A stretch of 64,000 bases of DNA from NCBI GenBank assembly GCA_040269895.1, contig CP158568.1, positions 124,001 to 188,000 of the forward strand, given 5' to 3'. A model generated the notes under the pieces. The model did no database searches. It worked only from the letters and a program-made list of their open reading frames with translations, and was not told the origin of the DNA. The stretch is from Ancalomicrobiaceae bacterium S20 (GTDB lineage: Bacteria; Pseudomonadota; Alphaproteobacteria; Rhizobiales; Ancalomicrobiaceae). Positions 28,778 to 39,781 of this stretch are shown here, piece after piece; positions within the stretch are counted from its first letter, which is position 1, and the number at the start of each line of letters is the position of its first letter. Both the position numbers and the translations under genes were made by a program.

Positions 28778-30706
28778 TCAGCGCTTCGAACCGGCTTCGA
28801 GTTCCGGCGCGGCCGGTGCTTCGGGGGCGGGGGCGCGAGACGCTGGGGCCAGGGCGGCCGCGGCGGCCGCGGGCTTGTCGACCTTGGCGGTGGGGGCGGC
28901 TGCGGCACGGCGACTGCGGAAACCGTCGCGCTTAGCCTCGGCGCTCGCATGCGGCGAGCGGGCGGTGATCTCCTTCAGCGCCTTGCGGAATTCGTCGCGC
29001 TTCTCGTGAATGGAAGCGATCACCGGGCCCATGGGGACGCCCAAGCCGACGAGCGCGGCCTCGGAGAGCTGCAGGCTCGCCTCGATCGTCTCGGGGACGG
29101 CATCGGTCGCGCCGCGTTCATAGAGGCGGCGGGCGTGGGCGTCGTCGCGGGCGCGGGCGACCACCACCATGTCCGGGCGCATGGCGCGCACGGTCTCCAC
29201 GATCGTGTCGGCGACGTCGGCGGCGTTGATCGAGACGATCACGGCATCGGCCTCTTCGATGCCGCAGCTCTTCAGGAACACCGGATTGGTGGCGTCGCCG
29301 AAATAGACCGGCCGGCCCTTGCGGCGGCCGACCGTCACGGTGGTGGGGTCGCGCTCGATGACCAGATGCGGCACACGATGGGTGTCGAGCATGCCGGAGA
29401 CGAGCTGACCGACCCGGCCATGGCCGACCACGATCGCGCGCACGCCGGGATTTTCCGGCGGCAGCACCAGGGTTTCCGGATCCGGCGGCACGAGCTTCTC
29501 GATGCCGCGGCCGACCCGGACGCCGATGCGGTCGAGGATCGGCACCGCCGCCATGGTCAGCGAGACGATCGCGAGCACGGTGGCGGCGACATCGGGCGGC
29601 ACGAGCTTCAGCCCGACCGCCAGTCCGATCACGATGAAGGCGAATTCGCCGCCCGGGCCGATCAGCAACGCGGTCTTGATCGCATGCGACGGCGCCAGGC
29701 CGAAGACGCGGGCGCCGAGGCCGGTGACGACGCCCTTGATCAGCAACAGCACGAGCGCGCCGGAGAACACGGGCCAGGGATTGGCGAGCACGGCCGGAAT
29801 GTCGACGCCCATGCCGACCGAGAAGAAGAACACGCCGAGCAGCAGGCCCTTGAACGGCTCGATGGTCGCCTCGATCGCGCGGCGATATTCGGTCTCGGCC
29901 AGCAGGAGGCCGGCGACGAAGGCGCCGAGCGCCATCGACAGGCCGGCGACCGCGGTTGCGACGCCCGTGCCGATCACGACCAGCAGGGTCGCGGCCATGA
30001 ACAGCTCGACGTTGTCGGTGTCGGCGACGATCCGGAACAGCGGCCGGAGCAGCAGCCGGCCGCTGACCGTGATCGCGGCGATCGCGCCGATGCCCTTGAG
30101 CAGCGCCAGGCCGAGGCCGGCGAAGACCGAAGCCTCGCTGCCGCCGTGGCCGAGCGTCTCGACCAGGAACAGGATCGGCACGACCGCGAGATCCTGGAAC
30201 AGCAGGATCGCGAAAGTCGCGCGGCCGGTGATCGAGGTGAGGCGCTTCTGTTCGGCCAGCACCTCGACGACGATCGCGGTCGAGGACAGGGACAGGCAGG
30301 CACCGACCACCAGGGCGGCCGAGGGTTCGAGCCCGGTCCAGGTCGCGACCACGCCGATCAGCAGCGCCGACAAGAGCACCTGGAAGGCGCCGAGCCCGAA
30401 CACGAGCCGGCGCATGATGGCGAGACGACCGAGCGAGAGTTCGAGACCGATCACGAACAACAGGAACACCACGCCGAAATCGGCGATGCCGGCGATCTCG
30501 TCGCGGTTTTCGATGGTGATCCAGTGCAGCCAGCGTCGGCCGCTCTCGAAAGCGCCGAGACCGTGCGGACCGAGCACCGCGCCGGCGGCGAGGAAGCCGA
30601 GCACCGGGCTGATCTTGAGGCGGTGCATCAACGGCACGATCACGCCGGCCGTGCCGAGCACGAGCAGCGTGTCCTTCATCGCCGTCAGGTCGATCGCCCC
30701 CGCCAT
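28778..30706 (-). CDS. Kef-type (CPA2) monovalent cation:proton antiporter with TrkA-N domain
   Basis: 642 residues from ATG 30706. The N-terminal CPA2 exchanger part (about 10-390) has twelve or so helices, with LGFLAAGAVLGPHGLG, LLFVIGLELSL, CLSLSSTAIVVEVLAEQKRL, LLFQDLAVVPILFLVE and FFSVGMGVDIP, the order seen in KefB/KefC and RosB-type antiporters. A Rossmann TrkA-N (RCK) domain follows near 420-540 with AIVVGHGRVGQLVSGML and PVYFGDATNPVFLKSCG, which binds NAD(H) or glutathione conjugates. The C-terminus is a low-complexity Ala/Pro/Lys tail. It should move potassium or sodium against protons in the inner membrane. ATG 30706 is chosen because everything upstream is non-family sequence. Confidence 0.92.
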   Translation of the reverse strand: MAGAIDLTAMKDTLLVLGTAGVIVPLMHRLKISPVLGFLAAGAVLGPHGLGAFESGRRWLHWITIENRDEIAGIADFGVVFLLFVIGLELSLGRLAIMRRLVFGLGAFQVLLSALLIGVVATWTGLEPSAALVVGACLSLSSTAIVVEVLAEQKRLTSITGRATFAILLFQDLAVVPILFLVETLGHGGSEASVFAGLGLALLKGIGAIAAITVSGRLLLRPLFRIVADTDNVELFMAATLLVVIGTGVATAVAGLSMALGAFVAGLLLAETEYRRAIEATIEPFKGLLLGVFFFSVGMGVDIPAVLANPWPVFSGALVLLLIKGVVTGLGARVFGLAPSHAIKTALLIGPGGEFAFIVIGLAVGLKLVPPDVAATVLAIVSLTMAAVPILDRIGVRVGRGIEKLVPPDPETLVLPPENPGVRAIVVGHGRVGQLVSGMLDTHRVPHLVIERDPTTVTVGRRKGRPVYFGDATNPVFLKSCGIEEADAVIVSINAADVADTIVETVRAMRPDMVVVARARDDAHARRLYERGATDAVPETIEASLQLSEAALVGLGVPMGPVIASIHEKRDEFRKALKEITARSPHASAEAKRDGFRSRRAAAAPTAKVDKPAAAAAALAPASRAPAPEAPAAPELEAGSKR

Positions 30707-30849
30707 CCGCCGCCCCGATTTGTGTGATTCGAATCGAGCATGCAGGGGCGGGGCAGGCGGGACAAGCGCGGATTCGCGCCGCAGGGACGGCGCGCTGCCG
30801 CACATTGTGATGCGTGGCAGATAGAGGTGCTGCCGGGTGGGGGCCGCAC

Positions 30850-30879
30850 GAAAAAAGAGGACCCTCGACGGGGTCCTCT
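30850..30879 (-). terminator. Intrinsic terminator of ppk2
   Basis: Inverted repeat AGAGGACCC / GGGTCCTCT (30856-30864 and 30871-30879) with a six-base loop. On the minus strand it is followed directly by a run of six T (A-run at 30851-30856 on plus), a classical Rho-independent terminator. It lies about 120 bases after the ppk2 stop and before the antiporter gene. Confidence 0.9.
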
Positions 30880-30997
30880 CAAGGTCTTTGCGGGGGAATA
30901 AATCCGTCCGGTCCTGGACGTGCGCTAACATGCCGGGTTCACGGCCCCGCGAACACCCCCGGAATTCCAGGGGTGAACCAGTGACCGGCCCGCGCGA

Positions 30998-32056
30998 TCA
31001 GCGACCGCGCTTCAGGTCCGGGTGCACGGTCTTGCCGATCAGCGCATGGCTGCGGCCGATCACGTGCTCGGTGGTGCCGACGATCAGCGGGTCCGGACCG
31101 GTGACGATGCCGCGATCCTTCGAGGGATAGGGCAGGCTCGACAGGAAGTGCTGCATGCAGTTCAGCCGCGCGCGCATCTTGTCGTCCGATTTCACGATGG
31201 TCCAGGGTGCGTCGGCGGTGTCGGTGTAGAAGAACATCGCCTCCTTAGCTTCCGTATAGTCGTCCCACTTGTCGAGCGAGGCACGGTCGATCGGCGACAG
31301 CTTCCACTGTTTCAGCGGATCGGTCTCGCGCGACATGAAGCGGCGACGCTGCTCGTCACGGCTGACCGAGAACCAGTACTTGAACAGCCGGATGCCGGAG
31401 CGGGCCAGCATGCGCTCGAACTCGGGCGCCTGGCGCATGAACTCCAGATATTCGTTGGCCGAGCAGAAGCCCATCACGCGTTCGACGCCGGCGCGGTTGT
31501 ACCAGGAGCGGTCGAACATCACGATCTCGCCGGCGGCCGGCAGATGGGCGATGTAGCGCTGGAAATACCACTGGGTCTTCTCGCGCTCGGTCGGCTTCTG
31601 CAGCGCGACGACGCGGGCGGTGCGCGGGTTCAGATGTTCGGTGAAGCGCTTGATCGTGCCGCCCTTGCCGGCGGCGTCGCGGCCCTCGAACAGCATGACG
31701 ATGCGTTCGCCGGTCTCCTCCACCCAGTGCTGCAGCTTCAGCAGTTCGCGCTGGAGCTCGAGCTTGTGGGCCTCGTAGGCCTTCTCGCGCATCTTCGAGC
31801 GGTAGGGATATTCGCCGCTCTCGAACACATGCGCGATCGCCGCCGGATCGTGGCGCATCTCGGCGAGCGTATGGCGCTGTTCGGCGCCGGAGCGGGCGCG
31901 CTTCGCCTTGGGCAGGGCGGGCGCGGCGGGCGCCGTCGGCGCAGGCGCCTGGGTTGAAGCTGGGGCGGCAGCGGCCGGCGCGGCCTCGATCAGCGTAACA
32001 GGGCGGGCATCGGCGGCGGAAACGTCGGAAACGTGAGCGGTCATCGAAACGGTCAC
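30998..32056 (-). CDS. ppk2: Polyphosphate kinase 2
   Basis: 352 residues. PPK2 uses polyphosphate to phosphorylate nucleoside mono- or diphosphates (usually GDP or ADP). Walker A is FEGRDAAGKGGTIKRF (about 123-138) and Walker B FDRSWYNRAGVERVMGF; the lid region is FKYWFSVSRDEQRRRF, followed by SPIDRASLDKWDDYTEAKEAMF, as in class I PPK2. An Ala/Pro-rich N-terminal extension (about 20-50) precedes the conserved part; later in-frame methionines could also be starts. The gene ends at the strong terminator at 30850 and follows purU on the same strand by 141 bases. Whether it favours ADP or GDP cannot be told. Confidence 0.95.
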   Translation of the reverse strand: MTVSMTAHVSDVSAADARPVTLIEAAPAAAAPASTQAPAPTAPAAPALPKAKRARSGAEQRHTLAEMRHDPAAIAHVFESGEYPYRSKMREKAYEAHKLELQRELLKLQHWVEETGERIVMLFEGRDAAGKGGTIKRFTEHLNPRTARVVALQKPTEREKTQWYFQRYIAHLPAAGEIVMFDRSWYNRAGVERVMGFCSANEYLEFMRQAPEFERMLARSGIRLFKYWFSVSRDEQRRRFMSRETDPLKQWKLSPIDRASLDKWDDYTEAKEAMFFYTDTADAPWTIVKSDDKMRARLNCMQHFLSSLPYPSKDRGIVTGPDPLIVGTTEHVIGRSHALIGKTVHPDLKRGR

Positions 32057-32197
32057 CTGATCGTTGTCTCGGCGACGATCCGGCGCGAGGTGCGCCGGAT
32101 CTGATGCCGCTACGATACGCTCGTACGGTTCAGCAATCGTTTCGACGGCTCAGTATTCGCGTCTCTGCGTATTCCTCCGACCGATGGACCGTGAGAA

Positions 32198-33055
32198 TCA
32201 CCGGAAGACGACGGTCCGGTTCTTGTTGATCAGGACGCGATCTTCGAGATGGAACTTCACACCGCGCGCCAGCACGCGCGCCTCGATGCCGCGGCCGATG
32301 GCGACGAATTCGTCGATGGTCATGGCATGATCGACCCGCTCGGTCTCCTGCTCGATGATCGGGCCTTCGTCGAGATCGGTGGTGACGTAATGGGCGGTGG
32401 CGCCGATCAGTTTCACGCCGCGCTCATGGGCGCGCGAATAGGGATTGGCGCCCTTGAAGCTCGGCAGGAACGAGTGGTGGATGTTGATGCAGCGGCCGGA
32501 GAGCTTGGCCGACAGGCCGTCCGACAGCACCTGCATGTAGCGGGCGAGGATGCCGAGCTCGACCTTCTCGTCCTTGAAGATCTGGAACAGCTCGGTCTCG
32601 CGCTCGAGCTTGGTCTCCTTGGTGACCGGCAGGTAGTGGAACGGCAGGCCGGCCTGCACCGCGTGGCTCTCGTGGTCGCGGTGGTTGGAGACGATCGAGG
32701 TGACGTCCATCGGCAGCTGGCCGGTCTTCCAGCGGTAGAGCAGGTCGACCAGGCAGTGGTCCATCTTGGAGACCAGGATCATCACGCGCTGCTTGCGACG
32801 CACGTCGCGCACCCGCCAGGCCATGCCGAAGCGTTCGGCGACCGGCGTAAAAATGTCGCGGAAGCGGTCTTCGTCGAGCCCGGCCGGGCCCTTGAAGGCG
32901 ACGCGCATGAAATGCGTGCCGCTATCCGGATCGCCGTACTGGGCACTTTCGGTAATGTTGCCGCCGTGATCGGCGATCGTGGCGGCGACGGCGGCGACGA
33001 TGCCCACGGTGTCGGGGCAGGCGAGGGTGAGAACGAGCGAGTTCGGATAGGTCAT
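32198..33055 (-). CDS. purU: Formyltetrahydrofolate deformylase
   Basis: 285 residues. PurU hydrolyses 10-formyl-tetrahydrofolate to formate and tetrahydrofolate, balancing the one-carbon pools and supplying formate. An N-terminal ACT domain (LVLTLACPDTVGIVAAVAATIADHGGNI, in two halves) precedes the formyltransferase domain with VSKMDHCLVDLLYRWKTGQL, IVSNHRDHE, NIHHSFLPSFKGANPY (asparagine and histidine of the active site) and GATAHYVTTDLDEGPIIEQ (catalytic aspartate). Divergent from fhs, which makes the same formyl-folate from formate, so the two opposing activities share a control region. ATG 33055 is the usual start. Confidence 0.96.
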   Translation of the reverse strand: MTYPNSLVLTLACPDTVGIVAAVAATIADHGGNITESAQYGDPDSGTHFMRVAFKGPAGLDEDRFRDIFTPVAERFGMAWRVRDVRRKQRVMILVSKMDHCLVDLLYRWKTGQLPMDVTSIVSNHRDHESHAVQAGLPFHYLPVTKETKLERETELFQIFKDEKVELGILARYMQVLSDGLSAKLSGRCINIHHSFLPSFKGANPYSRAHERGVKLIGATAHYVTTDLDEGPIIEQETERVDHAMTIDEFVAIGRGIEARVLARGVKFHLEDRVLINKNRTVVFR

Positions 33056-33384
33056 TGACGGGACTTCCGCTCCGGCGATGCGTGATGACTTCCTATCGCA
33101 TTGCGGTAGATCGCGGAACCGCCTGAATCCGACCTTTGCTCGTGTCTGCCGGCCGTCTGGCGCAGGGCTCGCGAGGTATGAGTTTTTCCTATGCCTGATC
33201 GCCGCGGGCGGTGATCTGTGTCGACCGTGATGGCGACGCGACGTCGCGGGACGTCGCGTCGCGGCCGACCAAGCGTCGCATGGACAAGGCTTTTTTCACG
33301 GTGTCACCTCCTGTGCACACGAGGACGGCCGCTATGATGCGTCGCGTCCGGAACAGAGATTCTTCAGGGGGAGAGAACCGCACC
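33056..33384. other. Shared purU/fhs control region
   Basis: 329 bases between two divergent one-carbon genes. No protein gene is convincing. It holds a perfect 13-bp hairpin (33233-33262, listed separately), a T6 run at 33290-33296 and TATGAT at 33334-33339 that could be a -10 box for fhs, although the matching -35 is poor. I recognise no known riboswitch. Confidence 0.45.
33233..33262. repeat. Perfect 13-bp inverted repeat upstream of fhs
   Basis: GCGACGCGACGTC (33233-33245) and its exact complement (33250-33262) flank the four-base loop GCGG. In RNA it would be a very stable hairpin 120 bases before the fhs start. It is not followed at once by a T-run, so it is not a standard terminator; it could be an RNA leader element, an mRNA stabiliser or an operator. 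Most of it is made of GACG/CGTC units, which also allow other pairings. Confidence 0.75.
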
Positions 33385-35061
<1,677 letters not shown>

Positions 35062-35125
35062 GGCTTGCGAACAGGGCGGTGCGGCGTCCGGAGTGGGACG
35101 CCACGCGCCGTGTCCCGACGGCCGG

Positions 35126-35488
35126 TCAGCGCGAGAGGCCGAAGGCGCGCAGCGTCTCGGCCGGCACGATCGGTGCGGCGCTCTCGATCAGGAAGCGCTC
35201 GAGCCGCCGGTCAGGGTCGCGGTAGACCCGGCCGTCGCGCTCGACCAGATCGCCGAACACCCGCAGGGCCGCTTCCGGCAAGCCGGGGCAGTCCATCGCC
35301 ACGACGAAGCCCCGATAGCCGAGCCCCGGCGCCGCGATGGCCGCGCCGGGGGCGGGGACCAGACCGGCAAAGGCCTGGACGAAGGCGTCGGCGCGCGCGC
35401 ACGGGATCTGCCAGCGCGGGTTCGGAGCCCCGGAAAACAGGTCGATTACGACCGCCAACGCCATGGGTGCGAGATCGCCTTTCACCAT
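35126..35488 (-). CDS. Small FSGxPNPRW-motif protein of unknown function
   Basis: 120 residues. Near the N-terminus stands ALAVVIDLFSGAPNPRWQIP, and GLGYRGFVVAMDCPGLPEAALRVFGD follows, the same two blocks (FSGxPNPRW, then LGYRGF) as in the N-terminal domain of the next gene upstream. It therefore looks like a free-standing copy of that domain, a predicted single alpha/beta unit without signal peptide or membrane helix. Proteins with the FSGRPNP motif are scattered through actinobacteria and proteobacteria with no function I know. Start ATG 35488 lies six bases after the upstream stop, with GGTGAAAG before it; ATG 35464 is an alternative. The pair is clearly an operon. Confidence 0.7.
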   Translation of the reverse strand: MVKGDLAPMALAVVIDLFSGAPNPRWQIPCARADAFVQAFAGLVPAPGAAIAAPGLGYRGFVVAMDCPGLPEAALRVFGDLVERDGRVYRDPDRRLERFLIESAAPIVPAETLRAFGLSR

Positions 35489-35494
35489 CGGCTT

Positions 35495-36335
35495 TCACCG
35501 GATGCGGACCGTCCGCTTGGTGATCATGAAGCTGCAGAATGCCGTATAGGGCCCGCGGTTCGCCGTGCGCGGATCGGTGATCGCGTGGCCGGCATTGTCG
35601 GTGTTGCGCACCGGCGTGGAGCCCGGCTTGTGCGACCAGCAGCCGACATTGTCCTGCCGATACCAATGGAAGTCCATGCCCGGCGCCACGACCAGGGCGA
35701 CGAACCAGCCCTTGCCGGCGGCGAGATGGCTGGAGAAGTTCGGCGTCGGGGCGAGGCCGTCCGACTGGGCGGCCGGCTGGACGCTCGCGCAGGTGAGCTG
35801 GGTGTACTGGTGGCCGGTGGCGCGGCCCGGCTGCGCGAAGGTGTTGGTCACCTGATTGTTGGCGTAGTTGTAGCAGTTGTTGTTCTGCAGCGTGGTCGGA
35901 TTGTTGTTCCAGAAGCCGGGATTGTAGGCCGGCGCGTCGGCCGCCGTGCAGGGCGGACAGGCGAGGCGCGGGGCCGTCGCGGCCATGACTAGCGGCGGCT
36001 GGCCGATGCTGGAGCCGACATGCTGCCGGACCAGGTCTTCCAGATGGGTGCCGGCGGTCTTGAGCAGGTAGTGCTCGACCTCCTCGTCGCCGAAGACGTG
36101 ATGGCCGAACTCCTTGGTCGCCTCGGCCTCGAAGCGCGCCGAGCGGCTTGCCGCTGTCGTCGATCACGGGCGTCAGCGTGAAGCCGCGATAGCCGAGGAC
36201 CGGCGGCGGGGCCGCGGCGAAGGCGCGCGCCCGCGCCTTGGCGAAGTGCTGCAATTCGGAAACCTGATCGGAATCGATGATCCAGCGCGGGTTCGGGCGG
36301 CCGGAGAACACATCGAGTGTGACGACGTAGGCCAT
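35495..36335 (-). pseudogene. FSGRPNPRW domain fused to a Cys/His-rich NlpC- or papain-like domain, frameshifted
   Basis: Starting at ATG 36335, with an ideal GGGAGG ribosome site, the frame reads MAYVVTLDVFSGRPNPRWII and reaches LGYRGFTLTPVIDDSGKPL, then changes frame near 36134-36145 (a GCGCGC repeat). The continuation EAEATKEFGHHVFGDEEVEHYL, LVRQHVGSSIGQPPLVM leads into an Asn-rich domain with NNNCYNYANNQVTNTFAQPG, GMDFHWYRQDNVGCWSHKPG and TPVRNTDNAGHAITDPRTAN. The cysteine in NCYNYA and the histidines in FHWYRQD and WSHKPG suggest a Cys-His hydrolase of papain or NlpC/P60 type; this is inference from motif shape. The shift is +1 or -2. Without a homologue it is unclear whether the gene is dead or mis-sequenced. 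Confidence 0.65.
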
Positions 36336-36559
36336 TGGAAACCTCCCTCACACAACCATTTAAAGGTGTGTGTAAGAGGTATGTATCTTCTGATTGTTTC
36401 AGTGGCATTACAGGGCCGCGCTGCGCGCCGCACCAAGACCGAATCCGAAATGCGAGAGGCGAGAAGCGTTTGACGCGCGTCGGCGGCTCGTTATTCTCCG
36501 GTCATGTCCATGAAGAGACGCGACGAACGCGTCCGCCCGGATCCTGGAGGAAACCACCC

Positions 36560-37504
36560 ATGCGTCTCGTCCCCGCGCTCGTCGCGTCCGCCTGTCTCGC
36601 TCTCGCCGCGGTCCCCGCGAAGGCCGATCAGTTCATCAACGTGCTGACCGGCGGCACCAGCGGGGTCTACTACCCGCTCGGCGTCGCGCTCAGCCAGATC
36701 TACGGCGAGAAGATCGCCGGCGTGAAGACGCAGGTGCAGGCCACCAAGGCGTCGGTCGAGAACCTCAACCTCCTGCAACAAGGCCGCGGCGAGATCGCCT
36801 TCACGCTCGGCGACGCGCTGCGCGACGCCTGGGACGGCAACACCGAGGCGGGCTTCAAGGGCAAGCTCGACAAGCTGCGCGGCATCGGCGCCGTCTATCC
36901 GAACTACATCCAGATCGTCGCGCTGAAGGACTCGGGCGTGAAGACGCTCGCCGACCTCAAGGGCAAGAGCCTGTCGGTCGGCGCGCCGAAGTCCGGCACC
37001 GAGCTCAACGCCCGCGCCATCCTCGCCGCGGCGGGGCTGAAATACGCCGATCTCGGCAAGACCGAGTATCTGCCCTTCGCTGAGTCGGTCGATCTGATGA
37101 AGAACCGCCAGCTCGACGCGACGCTGCAGTCGGCCGGTCTCGGCGTCGCCTCGATCCGCGACCTGTCGACCTCGGTCGACGTCACGGTGGTGGCGGTCGA
37201 CAAGGCGACGGTCGACAAGATCGGCGCGCCCTATCTCGCGGTGGTGATCCCGGCCAATACCTACCAGGGCCAGACCGCCGACGTGCCGACCGCGGCGGTC
37301 GGCAACTTCCTGGTCACCCACGCCGGCGTGCCGGACGAGGTCGTCTACCAGATGACCAAGCTCACCTATGAAAACCTCGACCGGCTCGCCAACGCCCATG
37401 CGGCGGCGAAGGGCATCAAGGTCGAGGATGCGATCAAGGGCATGCCGCTGCCGCTGCATCCCGGCGCGGAGAAGTATTTCCGCGAGAAGGGCCTGATCAA
37501 GTAA
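36560..37504 (+). CDS. TAXI-family TRAP transporter substrate-binding protein
   Basis: 314 residues with a signal peptide (MRLVPALVASACLALAAVPAKA). The mature part begins QFINVLTGGTSGVYYPLGVALSQIY, the defining TAXI (TRAP-associated extracytoplasmic immunogenic) pattern, followed by VQATKASVENLNLLQQGRGE, GKSLSVGAPKSGTELNARAI and a helical C-terminus. Such proteins bind organic acids or glutamate-like ligands in the periplasm for a sodium- or proton-driven permease. ATG 36560 has GGAGG seven bases upstream. It heads the operon with the fused permease and two DUF1850-type proteins. Confidence 0.94.
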   Translation: MRLVPALVASACLALAAVPAKADQFINVLTGGTSGVYYPLGVALSQIYGEKIAGVKTQVQATKASVENLNLLQQGRGEIAFTLGDALRDAWDGNTEAGFKGKLDKLRGIGAVYPNYIQIVALKDSGVKTLADLKGKSLSVGAPKSGTELNARAILAAAGLKYADLGKTEYLPFAESVDLMKNRQLDATLQSAGLGVASIRDLSTSVDVTVVAVDKATVDKIGAPYLAVVIPANTYQGQTADVPTAAVGNFLVTHAGVPDEVVYQMTKLTYENLDRLANAHAAAKGIKVEDAIKGMPLPLHPGAEKYFREKGLIK

Positions 37505-37647
37505 ACGGCGGCTCGATCCGCCCGCCGCGCCGGCGTGCTCCGGCGCGGCCTTTCGACCTGGACGACTGCCGGCGTTCGCTCCGGCTGATCTCGACAGCAG
37601 CCCTATCCCCGATCGGCCCGGGCGCCGCCCCGGCGAGCGAGAGCCGC

Positions 37648-39747
37648 ATGACCGCCACCAGCCCCGCCGCAGAGATCGACAATCCCGCTCTCGAAACATT
37701 CGAACACGGTTTCCCGCCCGGCTTCGGCTCAAAGTTCGCCGGCCTCGCGGCCTTCGCGATCGCGCTCGCCTTCTCGGTGTTCCAGCTCGTGGTCTCAGCC
37801 TGGCCGGCGCTGCCGAGCCAGTCGGTGCGCGGCATCCATGTCGGCTTCCTGTTGCTCCTGACCTTCGGCCTCGTCGCGAATTTCCGCGCCAAGACCGCGC
37901 TGGGCCTTGTGATCGGCTGGGCGCTCGGTCTCCTCGGTTTCGCGGTCGGGCTCTATCAATGGGTCTATCATGATGCGCTGATCCTGCGCGCCGGCGATCT
38001 CGAACGGCAGGATCTCGTGGTCGGCGTGCTCCTGATCGTGCTGGTGTTCGAAGCGTGCCGGCGCATCATGGGACCGTCGCTGCCGATCATGTGCGGCGTC
38101 TGCCTCGCCTATGCGCTGTTCGGCCAGTATCTGCCGGGTCCGCTCGGCCACCGCGGCTACGGGCTCGATCAGGTGATCGAGCAGATGTCGTTCGGCACCG
38201 AGGGCATCTACGGCGTGCCGATCTACGTCTCGGCGACCTACATCTTCCTGTTCATCCTGTTCGGCGCCTTCCTCGAGCGCGCCGGCATGATCCACCTGTT
38301 CACCGACGTGTCGCTCGGCCTGTTCGGCCGCTCGCGCGGCGGGCCGGCCAAGGTCGCGGTGTTCTCATCCGGCCTGATGGGGACGATCTCGGGCTCGGGC
38401 GTCGCCAATGTCGTGACCGTCGGCCAGTTCACCATCCCCCTGATGATCCGCTTCGGCTACCGGCGCGCCTTTGCTGCCGGCGTCGAGGCGACGGCCTCGA
38501 TGGGCGGGCAGATCATGCCGCCGGTGATGGGCGCGGCCGCCTTCATCATGGCCGAGACGCTCGGCGTCGCCTATTCGGAGATCGTCAAGGCGGCCGCGCT
38601 GCCGGCCGTGCTCTATTTCGCCTCGGCCTACTGGATGGTGCATCTGGAGGCCGGCAAGCATGGCCTGCGCGGCATGGCCGAGGTGCCGAGCGCGCTCGCC
38701 GCGCTCACCAAGGGCTGGTATCTGGTGCTGCCGCTCGGCGTGCTGGTCTGGCTGCTGTTCGCCGGCTACACGCCGCTGTTCGCCGGCACGATCGGCCTGG
38801 CGCTGACCGCGATCCTGATCCTCGGCGCCAGCGCGGCGCTGGAAATGCCCGAAGGCGTCACGCGCACGATCTTCTGGGTCGTGCTCGGCATCGCCAGCGC
38901 GGCGTTCTTCCGCTATGGGCTATGGGCCGTCATCGCCGTCGTTGCGGCGCTGATCCTGCTCAATTTCCGGGCCGGCAGCGGCCGGGAGACGCTCAGGCTC
39001 TGCCGCGACAGTCTGGCGGATGCGGCCAAGACCGCGCTCGCGGTCGGCATCGCCTGCGCCATCGTCGGCACGATCATCGGCACCTTCACGCTGACCGGCG
39101 TCGGCTCGACCTTCGGCACCTGGGTGGTCGGCATCGGCCAGCAGAGCCTGTTCCTGTCGCTGGTGCTGACCATGATCCTGTCGGTGATCCTCGGCACCGG
39201 CATTCCGACGATCCCGACCTACATCATCGTCGCCTCGCTCGCGGCGCCCGCGCTCGCCAAGCTCGGGGTGCCGCTGATCGTCAGCCACATGTTCGCGTTC
39301 TACTTCGGCATCATGGCGGATCTCTCGCCGCCGGTGGCGTTGGCCGCGCTCGCCGCCGCGCCGATCGCGCGCGAAAACCCGGACAAGATCGGCTGGGAGG
39401 CGATGCGCATCGCCGCGGCCGGTTATGTCATCCCCTTCGCGGGCGTCTATGCGCCGGCGCTGATGCTGCAGCCGGGCGACCCGTGGGCGGCTTCGGTCGG
39501 CTTCTACGGCGCGGTCGCGATCGCCTTCGTGAAATCGCTCGTCGCCATGGGCCTGTTCGGCGCCGCGCTGATCGGGTTCCTGTTCGGCCGGCTCTCCTGG
39601 CTCGAACGCGCGGCCTTCGCCGTCTCGGCGCTGTTCATCGTCGGCGAATTTCCGTGGAGCGATCTGATCGGCTTCGTGCTCGGGCTCGGCACGGTCGCTT
39701 GGCACCGTGCGACGCTGCGCAGCGCGGACGCGCGCCCCGCCGCCTGA
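37648..39747 (+). CDS. TRAP transporter permease, fused 4TM-12TM subunits
   Basis: 699 residues, the size of fused DctQM permeases that go with TAXI proteins. The N-terminal 4-helix part (about 30-210) includes VRGIHVGFLLLLTFGLVANF. The DctM part shows SGLMGTISGSGVANVVTVGQFTIPLM, SMGGQIMPPVMGAAAFIMAE, LGTGIPTIPTYIIVASLAAPAL and PVALAALAAAPIAREN, the helix-break and ligand regions of this superfamily. It lies 140 bases after the binding-protein gene and 34 bases before the first DUF1850-type gene. It should import the TAXI ligand using an ion gradient; the ligand is not predictable from sequence. Confidence 0.94.
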   Translation: MTATSPAAEIDNPALETFEHGFPPGFGSKFAGLAAFAIALAFSVFQLVVSAWPALPSQSVRGIHVGFLLLLTFGLVANFRAKTALGLVIGWALGLLGFAVGLYQWVYHDALILRAGDLERQDLVVGVLLIVLVFEACRRIMGPSLPIMCGVCLAYALFGQYLPGPLGHRGYGLDQVIEQMSFGTEGIYGVPIYVSATYIFLFILFGAFLERAGMIHLFTDVSLGLFGRSRGGPAKVAVFSSGLMGTISGSGVANVVTVGQFTIPLMIRFGYRRAFAAGVEATASMGGQIMPPVMGAAAFIMAETLGVAYSEIVKAAALPAVLYFASAYWMVHLEAGKHGLRGMAEVPSALAALTKGWYLVLPLGVLVWLLFAGYTPLFAGTIGLALTAILILGASAALEMPEGVTRTIFWVVLGIASAAFFRYGLWAVIAVVAALILLNFRAGSGRETLRLCRDSLADAAKTALAVGIACAIVGTIIGTFTLTGVGSTFGTWVVGIGQQSLFLSLVLTMILSVILGTGIPTIPTYIIVASLAAPALAKLGVPLIVSHMFAFYFGIMADLSPPVALAALAAAPIARENPDKIGWEAMRIAAAGYVIPFAGVYAPALMLQPGDPWAASVGFYGAVAIAFVKSLVAMGLFGAALIGFLFGRLSWLERAAFAVSALFIVGEFPWSDLIGFVLGLGTVAWHRATLRSADARPAA

Positions 39748-39781
39748 TACGGTCGAAACAACAAGAACAAGGGAGGAAGCC

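Noticed and set aside
27965-30727. A 920-codon open frame on the plus strand opposite pncB and the antiporter
   Set aside because: Composition (Asp, Gln, Glu, His and Gly rich, no domain) marks it as an antisense shadow of two real genes.
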